DNA from: Acetobacteraceae bacterium
GTDB lineage: Bacteria; Pseudomonadota; Alphaproteobacteria; Acetobacterales; Acetobacteraceae
Length of the DNA: 23,867 bases
NCBI GenBank assembly: GCA_003164305.1
Contig: PLSZ01000039.1
Coordinates: forward strand, 1 to 23,867
Reading direction: 5' to 3'
The notes beneath the pieces are model-generated. The model was given only the letters and a program-made list of their open reading frames with translations. It ran no database searches and was not told the origin of the DNA. The translations under genes were made by a program, and so were the position numbers. This document shows, piece by piece, positions 7,379 to 15,421 of this stretch (positions are counted from its first letter, which is position 1; every line of letters begins with the position of its first letter).

Positions 7379-8347
7379 TCAAGGGATCATCGCGCCCCGC
7401 CCGTTGATATAAAGCGCGTAAACCGACGTGCTGGCGCACATGAACAGACGATCTTTCTTGACCCCGCCGAAGCACAGGTTCGCGCAGCCCTCGGGCAGAT
7501 GGATCTTGCCGATCAGCGCACCGTCTGGGGCGTAACAGCGCACACCGTCCTCGGCCGGATCGCCCCAACCCATCGAGCACCAGACATTGCCGTCACTATC
7601 GCAGCGCAGCCCGTCGGTCATGCCGGGCGCGAAATCATCGGCGAACACCCGGCCATTGCGCAACGACCCGCCATCGACATCGAAAACCCGGATATGCGCG
7701 GGGCCGCCATGCGAGATGCCGCTATCGACGATGTAAAGCAGCCGCTCATCCGGCGAGAACCCGATCCCGTTCGGACGCACGAAATCGTCGGCCACGACAT
7801 GCGCGCGCCCCGTCGCCGGATCGAGGCGCCAGACATGACGCGGCAATTCCGCTTCGGCCTCATGGCCTTCATACGGACCATCGATGCCATAGCCGGGATC
7901 GGTGAACCAGACGCCGCCATCGCTCGCCACCACGACATCGTTCGGGGCGTTTAACCGCTTGCCCTCGAACCCGTCCATCAGAACCGTTACGGTGCCGTTC
8001 AACTCGGTGCGGGTGACGCGGCGGGTGTCGTGCTCACAGGAAATCAGCCGGCCCTCGCGGTCGCGCGTGTTGCCGTTGGTGTAGTGCGAAGGCGCGCGGA
8101 ACACGGACAGATGGCCGTCTTCTTCCAGCCAGCGCATCATGCGGTTGTTCGGAATGTCGCTGAAAATCAGATAGCCGCCGTCGCGAAAATACACCGGTCC
8201 CTCGGCCCAGCGAAAGCCGGTGGCGATGCGCTCGATCGCGGCGTTGCCTTGTTTGTAAAGGAACCGTTTGTCCAGCTTTTCGATCCGCGGATCGGGGTAG
8301 CGGGTGTCCGGCAAATTGCCCAGTGGGAGCAATAATGGCAGCGGCAT
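7379..8347 (-). CDS. SMP-30/gluconolactonase/LRE family protein
   Basis: A 322-residue six-bladed beta-propeller of the SMP-30/gluconolactonase family, metal-dependent lactonases or esterases. The metal ligands of human SMP-30 (Glu18, Asn154, Asp204) have counterparts here with similar spacing: Glu49 in W-A-E-G-P-V-Y, Asn193 in R-P-N-G-I-G-F-S-P-D and Asp245 in M-T-D-G-L-R-C-D. Asn136/Asp137 in A-P-N-D-V forms the usual substrate-side motif. Start ATG 8347 has GGAGGAA just upstream (8349-8355); a longer frame to 8554 is rejected. No signal peptide is evident, so a cytoplasmic location is likely. The physiological lactone is unknown. Confidence 0.92.
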   Translation of the reverse strand: MPLPLLLPLGNLPDTRYPDPRIEKLDKRFLYKQGNAAIERIATGFRWAEGPVYFRDGGYLIFSDIPNNRMMRWLEEDGHLSVFRAPSHYTNGNTRDREGRLISCEHDTRRVTRTELNGTVTVLMDGFEGKRLNAPNDVVVASDGGVWFTDPGYGIDGPYEGHEAEAELPRHVWRLDPATGRAHVVADDFVRPNGIGFSPDERLLYIVDSGISHGGPAHIRVFDVDGGSLRNGRVFADDFAPGMTDGLRCDSDGNVWCSMGWGDPAEDGVRCYAPDGALIGKIHLPEGCANLCFGGVKKDRLFMCASTSVYALYINGRGAMIP

Positions 8348-8580
8348 GTTTCCTCCAGCGGGGTCTTTCCGGAACGATAGACCGTTTTCCTCCGCGATGG
8401 CCAGGCGTGCGGAAATTCTGTTGCAACGCACCATCCTCCGTGCGACGGTGCGAAAGCAGCGCGGCGGGCGCCGATCAATGACCCGCGCGGCTGGTGGAGA
8501 CTGTCCTGAAAGCGGGTCTGGGTTCGCAACCTGGCCGCGGACGTTTGCCGGCATCCGTCAACGGCCCAAACGAGGACGGA

Positions 8581-9015
8581 ATGACCATGCTCGAAAAACC
8601 GCTTGTCAGTGAATTCTCCCATCAAAAGCCTGACGACGCCGTCTGGCGCAGCGACGGTTTGCGCGATTTCTTCCTCTACAAGGATCTGGGCATCGCCGCC
8701 GCGACCGGCGGGCGTGTGATCGCGCAGTTGGTGAAGGCGAACGAGGCGCCGGAAAAAGGCACCGGCTGGCATCAGCACGAGGCCGAGTTCCACATCGTCT
8801 TCATGACCAAAGGCTGGGCGAAGTTCATGTACGAAGACAAGGAACACACAGTTTCAGCCGGCGACTGCGTGCACCAGCGGCCGGGCATCCGGCATTATCT
8901 GTTCGATTACTCGCCGGATATGGAATATCTGGAGGTTGTCGGGCCGGCGGATTTCGGCACGGTGGATCTTGATGAAGGTCCGGCGGCGGTGCCGGCGCCG
9001 ACGCCCTGGAAGTAG
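8581..9015 (+). CDS. Cupin domain protein
   Basis: A 144-residue single-domain cupin. Motif 1 is W-H-Q-H-E-A-E-F with His64, His66 and a Glu (67 or 69) as metal ligands, followed after a few residues by a conserved Gly. Motif 2 is A-G-D-C-V-H-Q-R-P-G-I-R-H with His105. The metal site therefore looks intact, and the protein could be a small dioxygenase, isomerase or binding protein; the fold alone does not decide. ATG 8581 is chosen with GAGGACGGA upstream; ATG 8587 two codons later is equally possible. It diverges from the SMP-30 gene across a 233-bp gap in which I see no clear motif, and converges with the GST gene. Confidence 0.88.
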   Translation: MTMLEKPLVSEFSHQKPDDAVWRSDGLRDFFLYKDLGIAAATGGRVIAQLVKANEAPEKGTGWHQHEAEFHIVFMTKGWAKFMYEDKEHTVSAGDCVHQRPGIRHYLFDYSPDMEYLEVVGPADFGTVDLDEGPAAVPAPTPWK

Positions 9016-9026
9016 ACCGGTCGCCG

Positions 9027-9046
9027 GAGGCGCGGGAACGCGCCTC
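9027..9046. terminator. Hairpin with GNRA-type loop between convergent genes
   Basis: A perfect 8-bp stem GAGGCGCG / CGCGCCTC closes a GGAA tetraloop, placed in the 40-bp gap between the converging cupin and GST stops. No T tract follows on either strand, so this would be a weak intrinsic terminator or an RNA 3'-end stabiliser. Confidence 0.55.
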
Positions 9047-9055
9047 TCGGGTGCC

Positions 9056-9712
9056 CTAAAACTCGATGTCGAGCTCTTCGATCTGTTCCGGCTCGCGTTG
9101 CGCGGCGGCCCACCATTCGCGCATGTCCGGCCAGGCAAGAACGTGCTCGCACCAGGCTTCGCTGATGCGATCGACCTTGACGTCATAGGTGCGGAAGCGC
9201 GTGGCGACCGGCGCGTACATGGCGTCGGCGATCGTCGGCCGAGCGCCGTATAGCCACGGGCCTTTCCATGTCTCCAGGCATTCGCGCCAGATTTCGGTGA
9301 TGCGGCTGATATCGGCGCGCACCGCCGACCACAGGGTAAAATCCGGGCGGAACAGCTTCAGGTTCATCGGCAGCGAGCCGCGCAACGCCGCGAAGCCGGA
9401 ATGCATTTCGCCGGAGACCGAGCGGCAATGGGCGCGGGCCTTGGGGTCCGCGGGCAACATGTGGGCGTGCGGAAATGTCTCATTCAGATATTCCGCCAGC
9501 GCCAGCGTGTCCCACACCACGACGTCGCCGTGCACCAGATAGGGGATGCGAATCGACGACGATTGCAGCAGGAGTTCCGCGCGATTGGTCGGATCGTCGG
9601 GGGAGACGATTTTCTCCTCGAACGCCAGCCCGGACAGCCGGGTGAGCAGGAACCCCCGCAGCGACCAGGAGGAGTAATTTTTGCTGCTAATGAATAAAGT
9701 CGCCCCTTTCAT
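9056..9712 (-). CDS. Glutathione S-transferase family protein
   Basis: A 218-residue GST. The N-terminal thioredoxin-fold domain (about residues 4-82) starts T-L-F-I-S-S-K-N-Y-S-S-W-S-L-R, where a Ser of the S-S-W-S-L-R motif is the expected catalytic residue. It continues with R-I-P-Y-L (cis-Pro at the glutathione site) and V-W-D-T-L-A-L-A-E-Y-L-N-E. The alpha-helical C-terminal domain follows and includes the N-capping-type stretch P-T-I-A-D-A-M-Y. Three in-frame ATGs are possible (9763, 9739, 9712); 9712 gives the standard N-terminus, with a GGGGAAGG sequence about 10 nt upstream. Function is probably detoxification or conjugation; the substrate is unknown. Confidence 0.9.
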   Translation of the reverse strand: MKGATLFISSKNYSSWSLRGFLLTRLSGLAFEEKIVSPDDPTNRAELLLQSSSIRIPYLVHGDVVVWDTLALAEYLNETFPHAHMLPADPKARAHCRSVSGEMHSGFAALRGSLPMNLKLFRPDFTLWSAVRADISRITEIWRECLETWKGPWLYGARPTIADAMYAPVATRFRTYDVKVDRISEAWCEHVLAWPDMREWWAAAQREPEQIEELDIEF

Positions 9713-9865
9713 CGTGACAAGGCCTTCCCCTGGTGTCATGTTGCGATGCAATATAAACATCACCTGACATCAAAAGCGAGGGCTCATGTTGATCCGGCCG
9801 CCGATTTCATCCCCGGGGCATTTCAGACGGGTCGAACCCAGGTGGGGGCACACGACCAGCCGGCC
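9713..9865. promoter_or_regulatory. Divergent region between GST and PHA depolymerase
   Basis: The 153-bp region contains a locally AT-rich tract around 9745-9765 (CAATATAAACATC), unusual in this GC-rich context and the likely position of the -10 elements. I cannot assign a -35/-10 pair with confidence on either strand. Confidence 0.3.
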
Positions 9866-11083
9866 ATGAAATACCAGATCTACCAGACGAAGAACGACCT
9901 TCTGCACCCGCTGCGGGAGGCGGCCCGGTTCGGCGCCGCCTGGGTGCGCGCCTGGGATCTGGGCGTCCTGACGCCGCCGATGTTCCGCGCTCTGGGCGCC
10001 GCGAGCGAGATTTTCGCCGAAGCGCATCTGACCCATCACCGCCCGGAATACGACATCCCGACCGTGCCGGTGGGCAACCGGACCGCGGCGATCATCGAAG
10101 AAGCCGCCGACGACACGCCGTTTGGCACGCTGTTGCACTTCCGCAAGGACATCGCCGTCGAGCAGCCGCGGGTGATGCTGGTGGCGCCGATGTCCGGCCA
10201 TTTCGCGACGTTGCTGCGACAGACCGTGAAGACGATGCTGCCGGATCACGATCTTTACATCACCGATTGGAAGAACGCGCGCGACATTCCACCGGAAGCG
10301 GGAACGTTCGGCTTCGATGCCTATGTGGAGCATCTGATCCGGTTTCAACGCGCCATCGGGCCGGGCGCGCACATGGTGGCGGTGTGCCAGCCGACCGTGG
10401 CCGCGCTCGCGGCGACGGCGCTCATGGCGGAAAGCCGCGATCCGGCGCAGCCACGCAGCCTGACGTTGATGGCGGGACCGCTCGATACGCGGGTGAACCC
10501 AACCAAGGTCAACATGCTGGCGCGGTCGAAGCCGATCGAATGGTTCGAGAAGGAACTGATCGCCACGGTGCCGTGGCAATTCCCCGGCGGGGGACGCAAG
10601 GTGTATCCGGGGTTCGTGCAGTTGACCGCGTTCATGACGATGAACCTGGAGCGTCATATCAACGCGCATATCGCGCAGTTCCGCGCTCTGGCCGGCGGCG
10701 ATATGGCGTCGGCCGAAACGCACCGGCGATTTTACGACGAATATTGCGCGGTGATGGATCTGCCGGCGGAGTTCTTCCTGGAAACCGTGCAGCGGATTTT
10801 CCAGGACGACCATTTGCCTCTGGGCAAGCTGACCTTCCACGGCGCACCGGTGTCGCCTGGCGCGATCCGTCGCACCGCGCTGCTGACGGTGGAGGGGGAG
10901 CGCGACGATATTTGCGCGATCGGCCAGACCGTCGCGGCGCTGGATCTGTGCACCGGCGTGCGGGTCGATATGAAGTCGCATCATTTGCAGAGCGGCGTTG
11001 GCCATTATGGCGTGTTCAGCGGCCGCCGCTGGGAGCGAGAGGTTTATCCCAAGGTCCGCCAGGTCATTCAGACCAGGAGCTGA
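9866..11083 (+). CDS. phaZ: Intracellular polyhydroxyalkanoate depolymerase
   Basis: A 405-residue intracellular PHA depolymerase of the PhaZ1 type (DUF3141/TIGR01849-like), which degrades native PHA granules in the cytoplasm. The nucleophile is a cysteine rather than serine: Cys174 in M-V-A-V-C-Q-P-T, matching the lipase-box-like site of the Cupriavidus enzyme. The rest of the triad is likely Asp in G-E-R-D-D-I-C and His in S-G-V-G-H-Y-G-V-F near the C-terminus. An earlier in-frame start at 9746 exists, but ATG 9866 gives the family's M-x-Y-Q-x-Y N-terminus and usual length; its ribosome-binding site is poor (GGTGGGGG about 17 nt upstream). No PHA synthase or phasin is in the window. Its last 20 nt overlap the converging udgX-like gene. 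Confidence 0.9.
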   Translation: MKYQIYQTKNDLLHPLREAARFGAAWVRAWDLGVLTPPMFRALGAASEIFAEAHLTHHRPEYDIPTVPVGNRTAAIIEEAADDTPFGTLLHFRKDIAVEQPRVMLVAPMSGHFATLLRQTVKTMLPDHDLYITDWKNARDIPPEAGTFGFDAYVEHLIRFQRAIGPGAHMVAVCQPTVAALAATALMAESRDPAQPRSLTLMAGPLDTRVNPTKVNMLARSKPIEWFEKELIATVPWQFPGGGRKVYPGFVQLTAFMTMNLERHINAHIAQFRALAGGDMASAETHRRFYDEYCAVMDLPAEFFLETVQRIFQDDHLPLGKLTFHGAPVSPGAIRRTALLTVEGERDDICAIGQTVAALDLCTGVRVDMKSHHLQSGVGHYGVFSGRRWEREVYPKVRQVIQTRS

Positions 11084-12374
11084 TCAGCTTGGCCACGACG
11101 CGCAGGTCGCGCACGAACGCGGCGTATTCCCGGGCGCGCGAGGCTTCGTCGGGTTGGCGTAATAAATACGACGGATGCACGGTCAGGAACGCCTTGCCGC
11201 CATCGGGCAAAGTGAATGGCCGGCCGCGTTCCCTGGTGACCGTCACCGGCCGGCCGAGGACCGCGCGGCCCGCGCTGCCGCCAAGCAGGACCAGCAATCT
11301 CGGGTTCAGCGCGGTACGCTCGGCGTCCAGCCAAAAGCGGCAAATGTCGAGCTCTTCGGACGAGGGCGATTGGTGGATGCGCCGGCGGCCGCGCGGGGTG
11401 AATTTAAAGTGCTTGACGGCGTTGGTGATGTAAATCCGTCGCCGGTCGATCCCCGCTGATTCCAGCGCCTCATCCAGTAATTGTCCCGCCGGGCCAACGA
11501 ACGGACGGCCGATGACGTCTTCCTGATCGCCCGGCTGTTCCCCAATAAACAGTACGCGCGCGTTGGCGGGACCTTCGCCGAACACGGTCTGCGTCGCTGG
11601 GCCGTACAGCGCGCACCGCTCGCAGCCGCGGGCCTCGCGGAACAATGCACCCGTCGCGCTGGTCTGGCTCGCGGGCAGCACGATGGGGCCGAGCGGCGGG
11701 CGGTCGATGGGGCGAGGGGCCTCGTCGAGTTCCTCGGCCTCGGGAAGACCCCCGCCCTCGTTCGCCGCGGCCAGGATGGCGTCGCGATGCGCGTCCCACC
11801 AGGCCAGCAAGGTTTCGTCGTCGCTGGGATTCTTCAGGCCTGCACCGAAACGAAGGCCGTCGCGGTCCCGGTGCGCGGTGCCGTCCGGCGTGACGATGGT
11901 GAAGTCGCGCGCCGGATCGCGGCGAGCGAGCAGCCGCGCGGTCGCTTCCAGGACGTAATGATCCGGCGCGTACCATCCGACATAACGCGGTTCTTCGGCG
12001 GTGGACGTCGCGGCGAAACGGAGCAGCGTGCGCATGCGATGCGCGTCGGCGCGAACCGCCAGGGCCCATCTCCGGGCCAGGCGCAGGTCGAGATCGATGG
12101 CGTCGCCAAGGTTCAGGCGGCCGTGATGGGCGCGCCAGAGCAGGACGTAGAGCAGACCAAACCGCTCCGGTTCGCGCGCCTGGAAGGCCTGCGTGGCCAG
12201 GGAGACCAGGGCGCGGGACAGGGTGAAGCCGCCCTCGGTCTGGGGCAGAGGGTCGCCGTCGCCGCCGACGGTCCAGGTCAGGTCCGATGGTTCAACGCCG
12301 GCGAGCAGAAAGGCGCGTGCCGCGTGACGCCACCCGGTCCAGTCCGTGTCGTGAAGGAGAGCACAAATCGGCAT
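11064..12374 (-). CDS. UdgX-type uracil-DNA glycosylase fused to DUF4130 domain
   Basis: A 436-residue two-domain DNA repair protein. Residues about 1-205 form a DUF4130-type domain (TIGR03915-like, 'probable DNA metabolism protein'). Residues about 235-436 form a family-4-like, Fe-S uracil-DNA glycosylase of the UdgX subgroup. Evidence for UdgX: motif G-E-Q-P-G-D-Q-E-D (278-286), C251-x2-C254 and Cys345 as Fe-S ligands, N-A-V-K-H-F-K-F where other family-4 enzymes carry a Cys, and the R-R-R-I-H-Q-S-P-S loop whose His334 corresponds to the residue that forms a covalent bond with the abasic site in mycobacterial UdgX. His400 in T-V-H-P-S-Y completes the C-terminal motif. No SD is obvious before ATG 12374, but the N-terminus matches relatives. 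The radical-SAM gene that often accompanies this fusion is not adjacent. Confidence 0.9.
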   Translation of the reverse strand: MPICALLHDTDWTGWRHAARAFLLAGVEPSDLTWTVGGDGDPLPQTEGGFTLSRALVSLATQAFQAREPERFGLLYVLLWRAHHGRLNLGDAIDLDLRLARRWALAVRADAHRMRTLLRFAATSTAEEPRYVGWYAPDHYVLEATARLLARRDPARDFTIVTPDGTAHRDRDGLRFGAGLKNPSDDETLLAWWDAHRDAILAAANEGGGLPEAEELDEAPRPIDRPPLGPIVLPASQTSATGALFREARGCERCALYGPATQTVFGEGPANARVLFIGEQPGDQEDVIGRPFVGPAGQLLDEALESAGIDRRRIYITNAVKHFKFTPRGRRRIHQSPSSEELDICRFWLDAERTALNPRLLVLLGGSAGRAVLGRPVTVTRERGRPFTLPDGGKAFLTVHPSYLLRQPDEASRAREYAAFVRDLRVVAKLISSWSE

Positions 12375-12713
12375 GATCGCGACGGGTGCTGTATCCGACG
12401 TTGCTTACGGTGTCGAGCGCCAGGGCTTTGTTCCGCACCCCCCGGACCTCGATCTCGCCGCGCGCGATACCGCGGAATTAGCTTGTTTTGAACGCATATG
12501 TCACGAATTTTTGCGCCCGGCGATTGGCTGGTTTCTGTATGATGCGGCCATCGCTCGCCGCTCGATGCGGTTTAAAGGCGGGTCGCGGCGGCGGACATTG
12601 CCTCCCTGTCATCGTGAGCGTGACGCGGCCGCCGGCATGCGCGTTATCGGTGCCGTGACGGCGCGCGGTCCGGGACTGAATTGCTCTCACCCTCGTTGAC
12701 AGGGCAGTATACG
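12375..12713. other. Gene-free divergent gap
   Basis: A 339-bp gap between the divergent UdgX-type gene and the EamA transporter. Short frames of up to about 108 codons occur on the + strand but show no family signature and would read through the UdgX promoter region. A TTGACA at 12696-12701 lies too close to the chosen transporter start to be its -35 unless translation begins at 12780. I see nothing else in it. Confidence 0.5.
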
Positions 12714-13808
12714 ATGCGTTCGCCGTTCACCCTACGTATTTCCGCGCCGAATGCCTCCTGGACCATCGCCGTCCGGCGGATGGAGGCGCGGCGTACGGCC
12801 CGGCGCGAGACGCCGCCGCCCGGCCAGGCGGCCGAGAGAAGCCAGGCGGGTCTGTGGAATTCGCCCTGGGTGTTGCTGGTGCTGGCCAGTCTGTTCTGGG
12901 CAAGTAACATCATTATTGGCCGGGTCATTCTTGGACCGGTGCCGGCGATCGCGCTGTCCTTCTGGCGCTGGTCCGGTGCGTTCGCCGTGGCGTTCTGCTT
13001 CGCCTGGCCGCATCTGAAGAATGACTGGCGCGTTCTGCTGGCGCACTGGAAGCTGATGTCGCTGCTGTCCGCCAGCGGCATCGCTTTCTTCAACATGGCG
13101 GCTTATGTCGGGCTGGCGGGGACAACGGCGCTGAACGTGCTGTTGATGCAATCCTGCGTGCCGCTGATCGTCGTGATCTGGGCTTTCCTGCTGTTCCGGG
13201 AGCAGGCGTCCGGTTGGCAACTGTTCGCGGTGGCGATCTCCTTGTGCGGCGTCGCGTTCGTCGCCGCGCATGGTTCGTGGGACGCGTTGCGGCAGATGCG
13301 ATTTTATCGCGCGGATCTGTGGATCCTCGCATCGGCGGTGATCTATGGCCTTTACGTGGTTTTGTTGCGGCGGCGTCCGAAGGTGCACCCTTTGAGTTTC
13401 ATGCAGGTCGCCATGGGTCTGGGCGTGCTGATGGTGGCGCCGTTTTATGTCTGGGATCTGAGTAAGGGCGTTCGGATGGCCGGCGATTGGTATAATTTCG
13501 CGGGCGTATTTTATACCGCCGTGTTCCCCTCGTTCATTTCATATCTGTTCTTCAATCGTGGCGTTGAGTTGATCGGCGCCGCGCGCGCGGGCCAGTCCAT
13601 GCACCTGATGCCGGCCTTCGGCAGTCTCATGGCGGTGCTGTTCCTGGGGGAAGCACTGCATCTTTATCATCTCGTGGGGGCGACCCTGATCGGATCGGGG
13701 ATCGGCCTGGCGCAATGGGCGGCCCGGCGGGGCGAGGGACTCGCGCGGAACGACGGGCCGCGCCCGATGGACGCGGCCCGCCGGGTCATCACGCGAGTTC
13801 GGGAATAA
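12714..13808 (+). CDS. EamA/DMT family transporter
   Basis: A 364-residue inner-membrane protein of the drug/metabolite transporter superfamily with ten predicted transmembrane helices in two EamA repeats (about residues 48-175 and 197-330). Typical features are V-L-A-S-L-F-W-A-S-N at the first helix, the conserved G-x-T-A-L-N segment, L-L-F-R-E at the end of repeat one and V-L-F-L-G-E at the end of repeat two. The roughly 45-residue N-terminal extension is polar and unlikely to be conserved. The start is uncertain: TTG 12681, ATG 12714 and ATG 12780 are in frame and none has a strong ribosome-binding site. Substrate unknown; the family exports metabolites or amino acids. It overlaps the converging dehydrogenase gene by 20 nt. 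Confidence 0.88.
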   Translation: MRSPFTLRISAPNASWTIAVRRMEARRTARRETPPPGQAAERSQAGLWNSPWVLLVLASLFWASNIIIGRVILGPVPAIALSFWRWSGAFAVAFCFAWPHLKNDWRVLLAHWKLMSLLSASGIAFFNMAAYVGLAGTTALNVLLMQSCVPLIVVIWAFLLFREQASGWQLFAVAISLCGVAFVAAHGSWDALRQMRFYRADLWILASAVIYGLYVVLLRRRPKVHPLSFMQVAMGLGVLMVAPFYVWDLSKGVRMAGDWYNFAGVFYTAVFPSFISYLFFNRGVELIGAARAGQSMHLMPAFGSLMAVLFLGEALHLYHLVGATLIGSGIGLAQWAARRGEGLARNDGPRPMDAARRVITRVRE

Positions 13809-14754
13809 TCCACAGCGGCTTGTCGCCGCGCGCCACCCGTTGGCAGTTGTCGAACGCGTTGCGGAAGCGGGAATATTGCGTATCCCAGGTCGGACCCGCG
13901 AAGTGCGCGGTCAGCACGACGTTCGGCAATGGAAACAACGGATTGTTCGGCGGCGGCGGCTCCTGCTCGAACACATCGAGGCCGGCGCCCGCGATGGTGC
14001 CGTTGGTCAGCGCCTCGACGAGCGCCGTCTCATCGACCACCGGGCCGCGGCAGGTATTGATCAAATATGCTGACGGCTTCATCATCTTCAGCCGCTCGGC
14101 GTTGATCATGTGGCGCGTCTCCTTCAACAGCGGCACATGCAGCGAGACGATGTCCGACGTCTTCAGCAACTCCTCCAGCAACGCGAAGCGCACGCCGATC
14201 TGTTCCGCGTGTTCCTCGCTGAGGCGGATGACATCGTAATACTGTACGCGCATGCCGAACGCGCGCGCCAGTTTCGCGGTTTTCTTGCCGATGGTGCCCA
14301 GACCGACGATGCCGAGGGTCTTGCCGTACATTTCATAAAGTTTGACGGAACTGGCGTCGTTGCCGCGCCAGCGTCCGCCGGAAACGTTCGCGTGCTGCCA
14401 CGTCAGGCTGCGGCTGACCGCGAGCATCAGCATGATCGCATGCTCGGACACTGCGGTGGAGTTGGCGCCGCCATTGTTGCAAACCGGAACGCCCGCCCGG
14501 CGCGCCGCCTCGATGTCGATCCGGTCGTAGCCGGCGGACAGCAACTGCACCAATTTCAGTTTCGGCGCGCGCTTGTAGAACGCGTCGTCCATCGTTCCGT
14601 CACCGAAGCCCACGAGACATTCGGCGTCCGCCAACGCGGCATTGAACTCCGGACTGCCATGTTTGGCCATGACCGCCTCCAGACTCGGCGGCAGCAATTC
14701 GCACGCGATGTTCATTTCGTTCAGCGGATTGTCCGCGACGATGATCTTGGTCAT
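13789..14754 (-). CDS. D-2-hydroxyacid dehydrogenase
   Basis: A 321-residue D-isomer-specific 2-hydroxyacid dehydrogenase, reducing a 2-oxoacid with NAD(P)H or the reverse. The NAD-binding loop G-I-V-G-L-G-T-I-G is at residues 148-156, and Asp174 at the end of the second strand favours NAD. The catalytic triad is Arg236 in N-T-C-R-G-P, Glu265 in D-V-F-E-Q-E-P and His284 in L-T-A-H-F-A-G. ATG 14754 is chosen because GGAGGGG lies 5 nt upstream. It begins 19 nt after the flavin reductase gene, so the two form an operon. The substrate (glyoxylate, hydroxypyruvate, phosphoglycerate or a xenobiotic acid) cannot be determined from sequence alone. Confidence 0.92.
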   Translation of the reverse strand: MTKIIVADNPLNEMNIACELLPPSLEAVMAKHGSPEFNAALADAECLVGFGDGTMDDAFYKRAPKLKLVQLLSAGYDRIDIEAARRAGVPVCNNGGANSTAVSEHAIMLMLAVSRSLTWQHANVSGGRWRGNDASSVKLYEMYGKTLGIVGLGTIGKKTAKLARAFGMRVQYYDVIRLSEEHAEQIGVRFALLEELLKTSDIVSLHVPLLKETRHMINAERLKMMKPSAYLINTCRGPVVDETALVEALTNGTIAGAGLDVFEQEPPPPNNPLFPLPNVVLTAHFAGPTWDTQYSRFRNAFDNCQRVARGDKPLWIIPELA

Positions 14755-14773
14755 TTGGTCCCCTCCGATTGAT

Positions 14774-15421
14774 TTATTCCGCCGCTTTGGCCTTGCGGGC
14801 CGGCCACTCATCGACCGGGATACGTGGCAGTTCGAAACGATCGGTGGTGCGCGCGTACCAGCCCGCGCCGTGCATGCGGCCGATCAGGTCCAGCTTCGGC
14901 GTGTCGATGTAGCAACGGTCCTTGTCGAGCACGCAGTCGTCGCGCACGTAACACGCCACTACCTTGCCGAGCACGACGGCGCGGTCGATGCCGACATCGA
15001 CGATCACCAGACGCTCGCATTCGAACGCGACCGGGGCCTCGGCGATCCGCGGCACGTTCACGTGCTTCGACGGAGCGGTGTTGAGACCGGCTTCTTTCAG
15101 TTCGTCAATGTTCTTGGGAAAGTCGATGGCGGTGATGTTCATCTGTTCGGCGAGTTCGAAGCTGCACAGATTGATCACGTACTGGCCGGTGCGGCGGATG
15201 TTGCCGCCCGTGTCCTTCACGTCGCCCGGCGCGCGGCCGCCAATGCCGAAGGCCAGCACCGGTGGATTGCCCGACATCGCGTTGAAGAAGGAGAACGGGG
15301 CGGCGTTGATGGTGCCATCAACGTCTTTGGTGGTGACCCAGGCGATCGGCCGCGGCCCGATGGTGGCGACCAGCAATTTGTAAACGTTTTGATTCGAGGT
15401 GTCGGCGAAGTCGAACAGCAT
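14774..15421 (-). CDS. Flavin reductase family protein
   Basis: A 215-residue protein of the flavin-reductase-like/flavoredoxin family (FMN-binding split barrel). The N-terminal part carries the signature stretch I-G-P-R-P-I-A-W-V-T-T followed by N-A-A-P-F-S-F-F-N and N-P-P-V-L-A-F-G-I-G (residues about 20-60), then I-R-R-T-G-Q-Y-V-I-N, all typical FMN-contact regions. Such proteins supply reduced flavin to monooxygenases or act as small redox carriers. ATG 15421 has GGAAGGGA about 7 nt upstream. It is the first gene of a two-gene minus-strand unit with the hydroxyacid dehydrogenase. It could serve the LLM monooxygenase at 6329, but there is no direct evidence for that. Confidence 0.9.
   Translation of the reverse strand: MLFDFADTSNQNVYKLLVATIGPRPIAWVTTKDVDGTINAAPFSFFNAMSGNPPVLAFGIGGRAPGDVKDTGGNIRRTGQYVINLCSFELAEQMNITAIDFPKNIDELKEAGLNTAPSKHVNVPRIAEAPVAFECERLVIVDVGIDRAVVLGKVVACYVRDDCVLDKDRCYIDTPKLDLIGRMHGAGWYARTTDRFELPRIPVDEWPARKAKAAE

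Noticed and set aside
12373..12699. A 108-codon + strand frame between the UdgX-type and EamA genes
   Set aside because: No family signature and no ribosome-binding site, and it would occupy the divergent promoter region.
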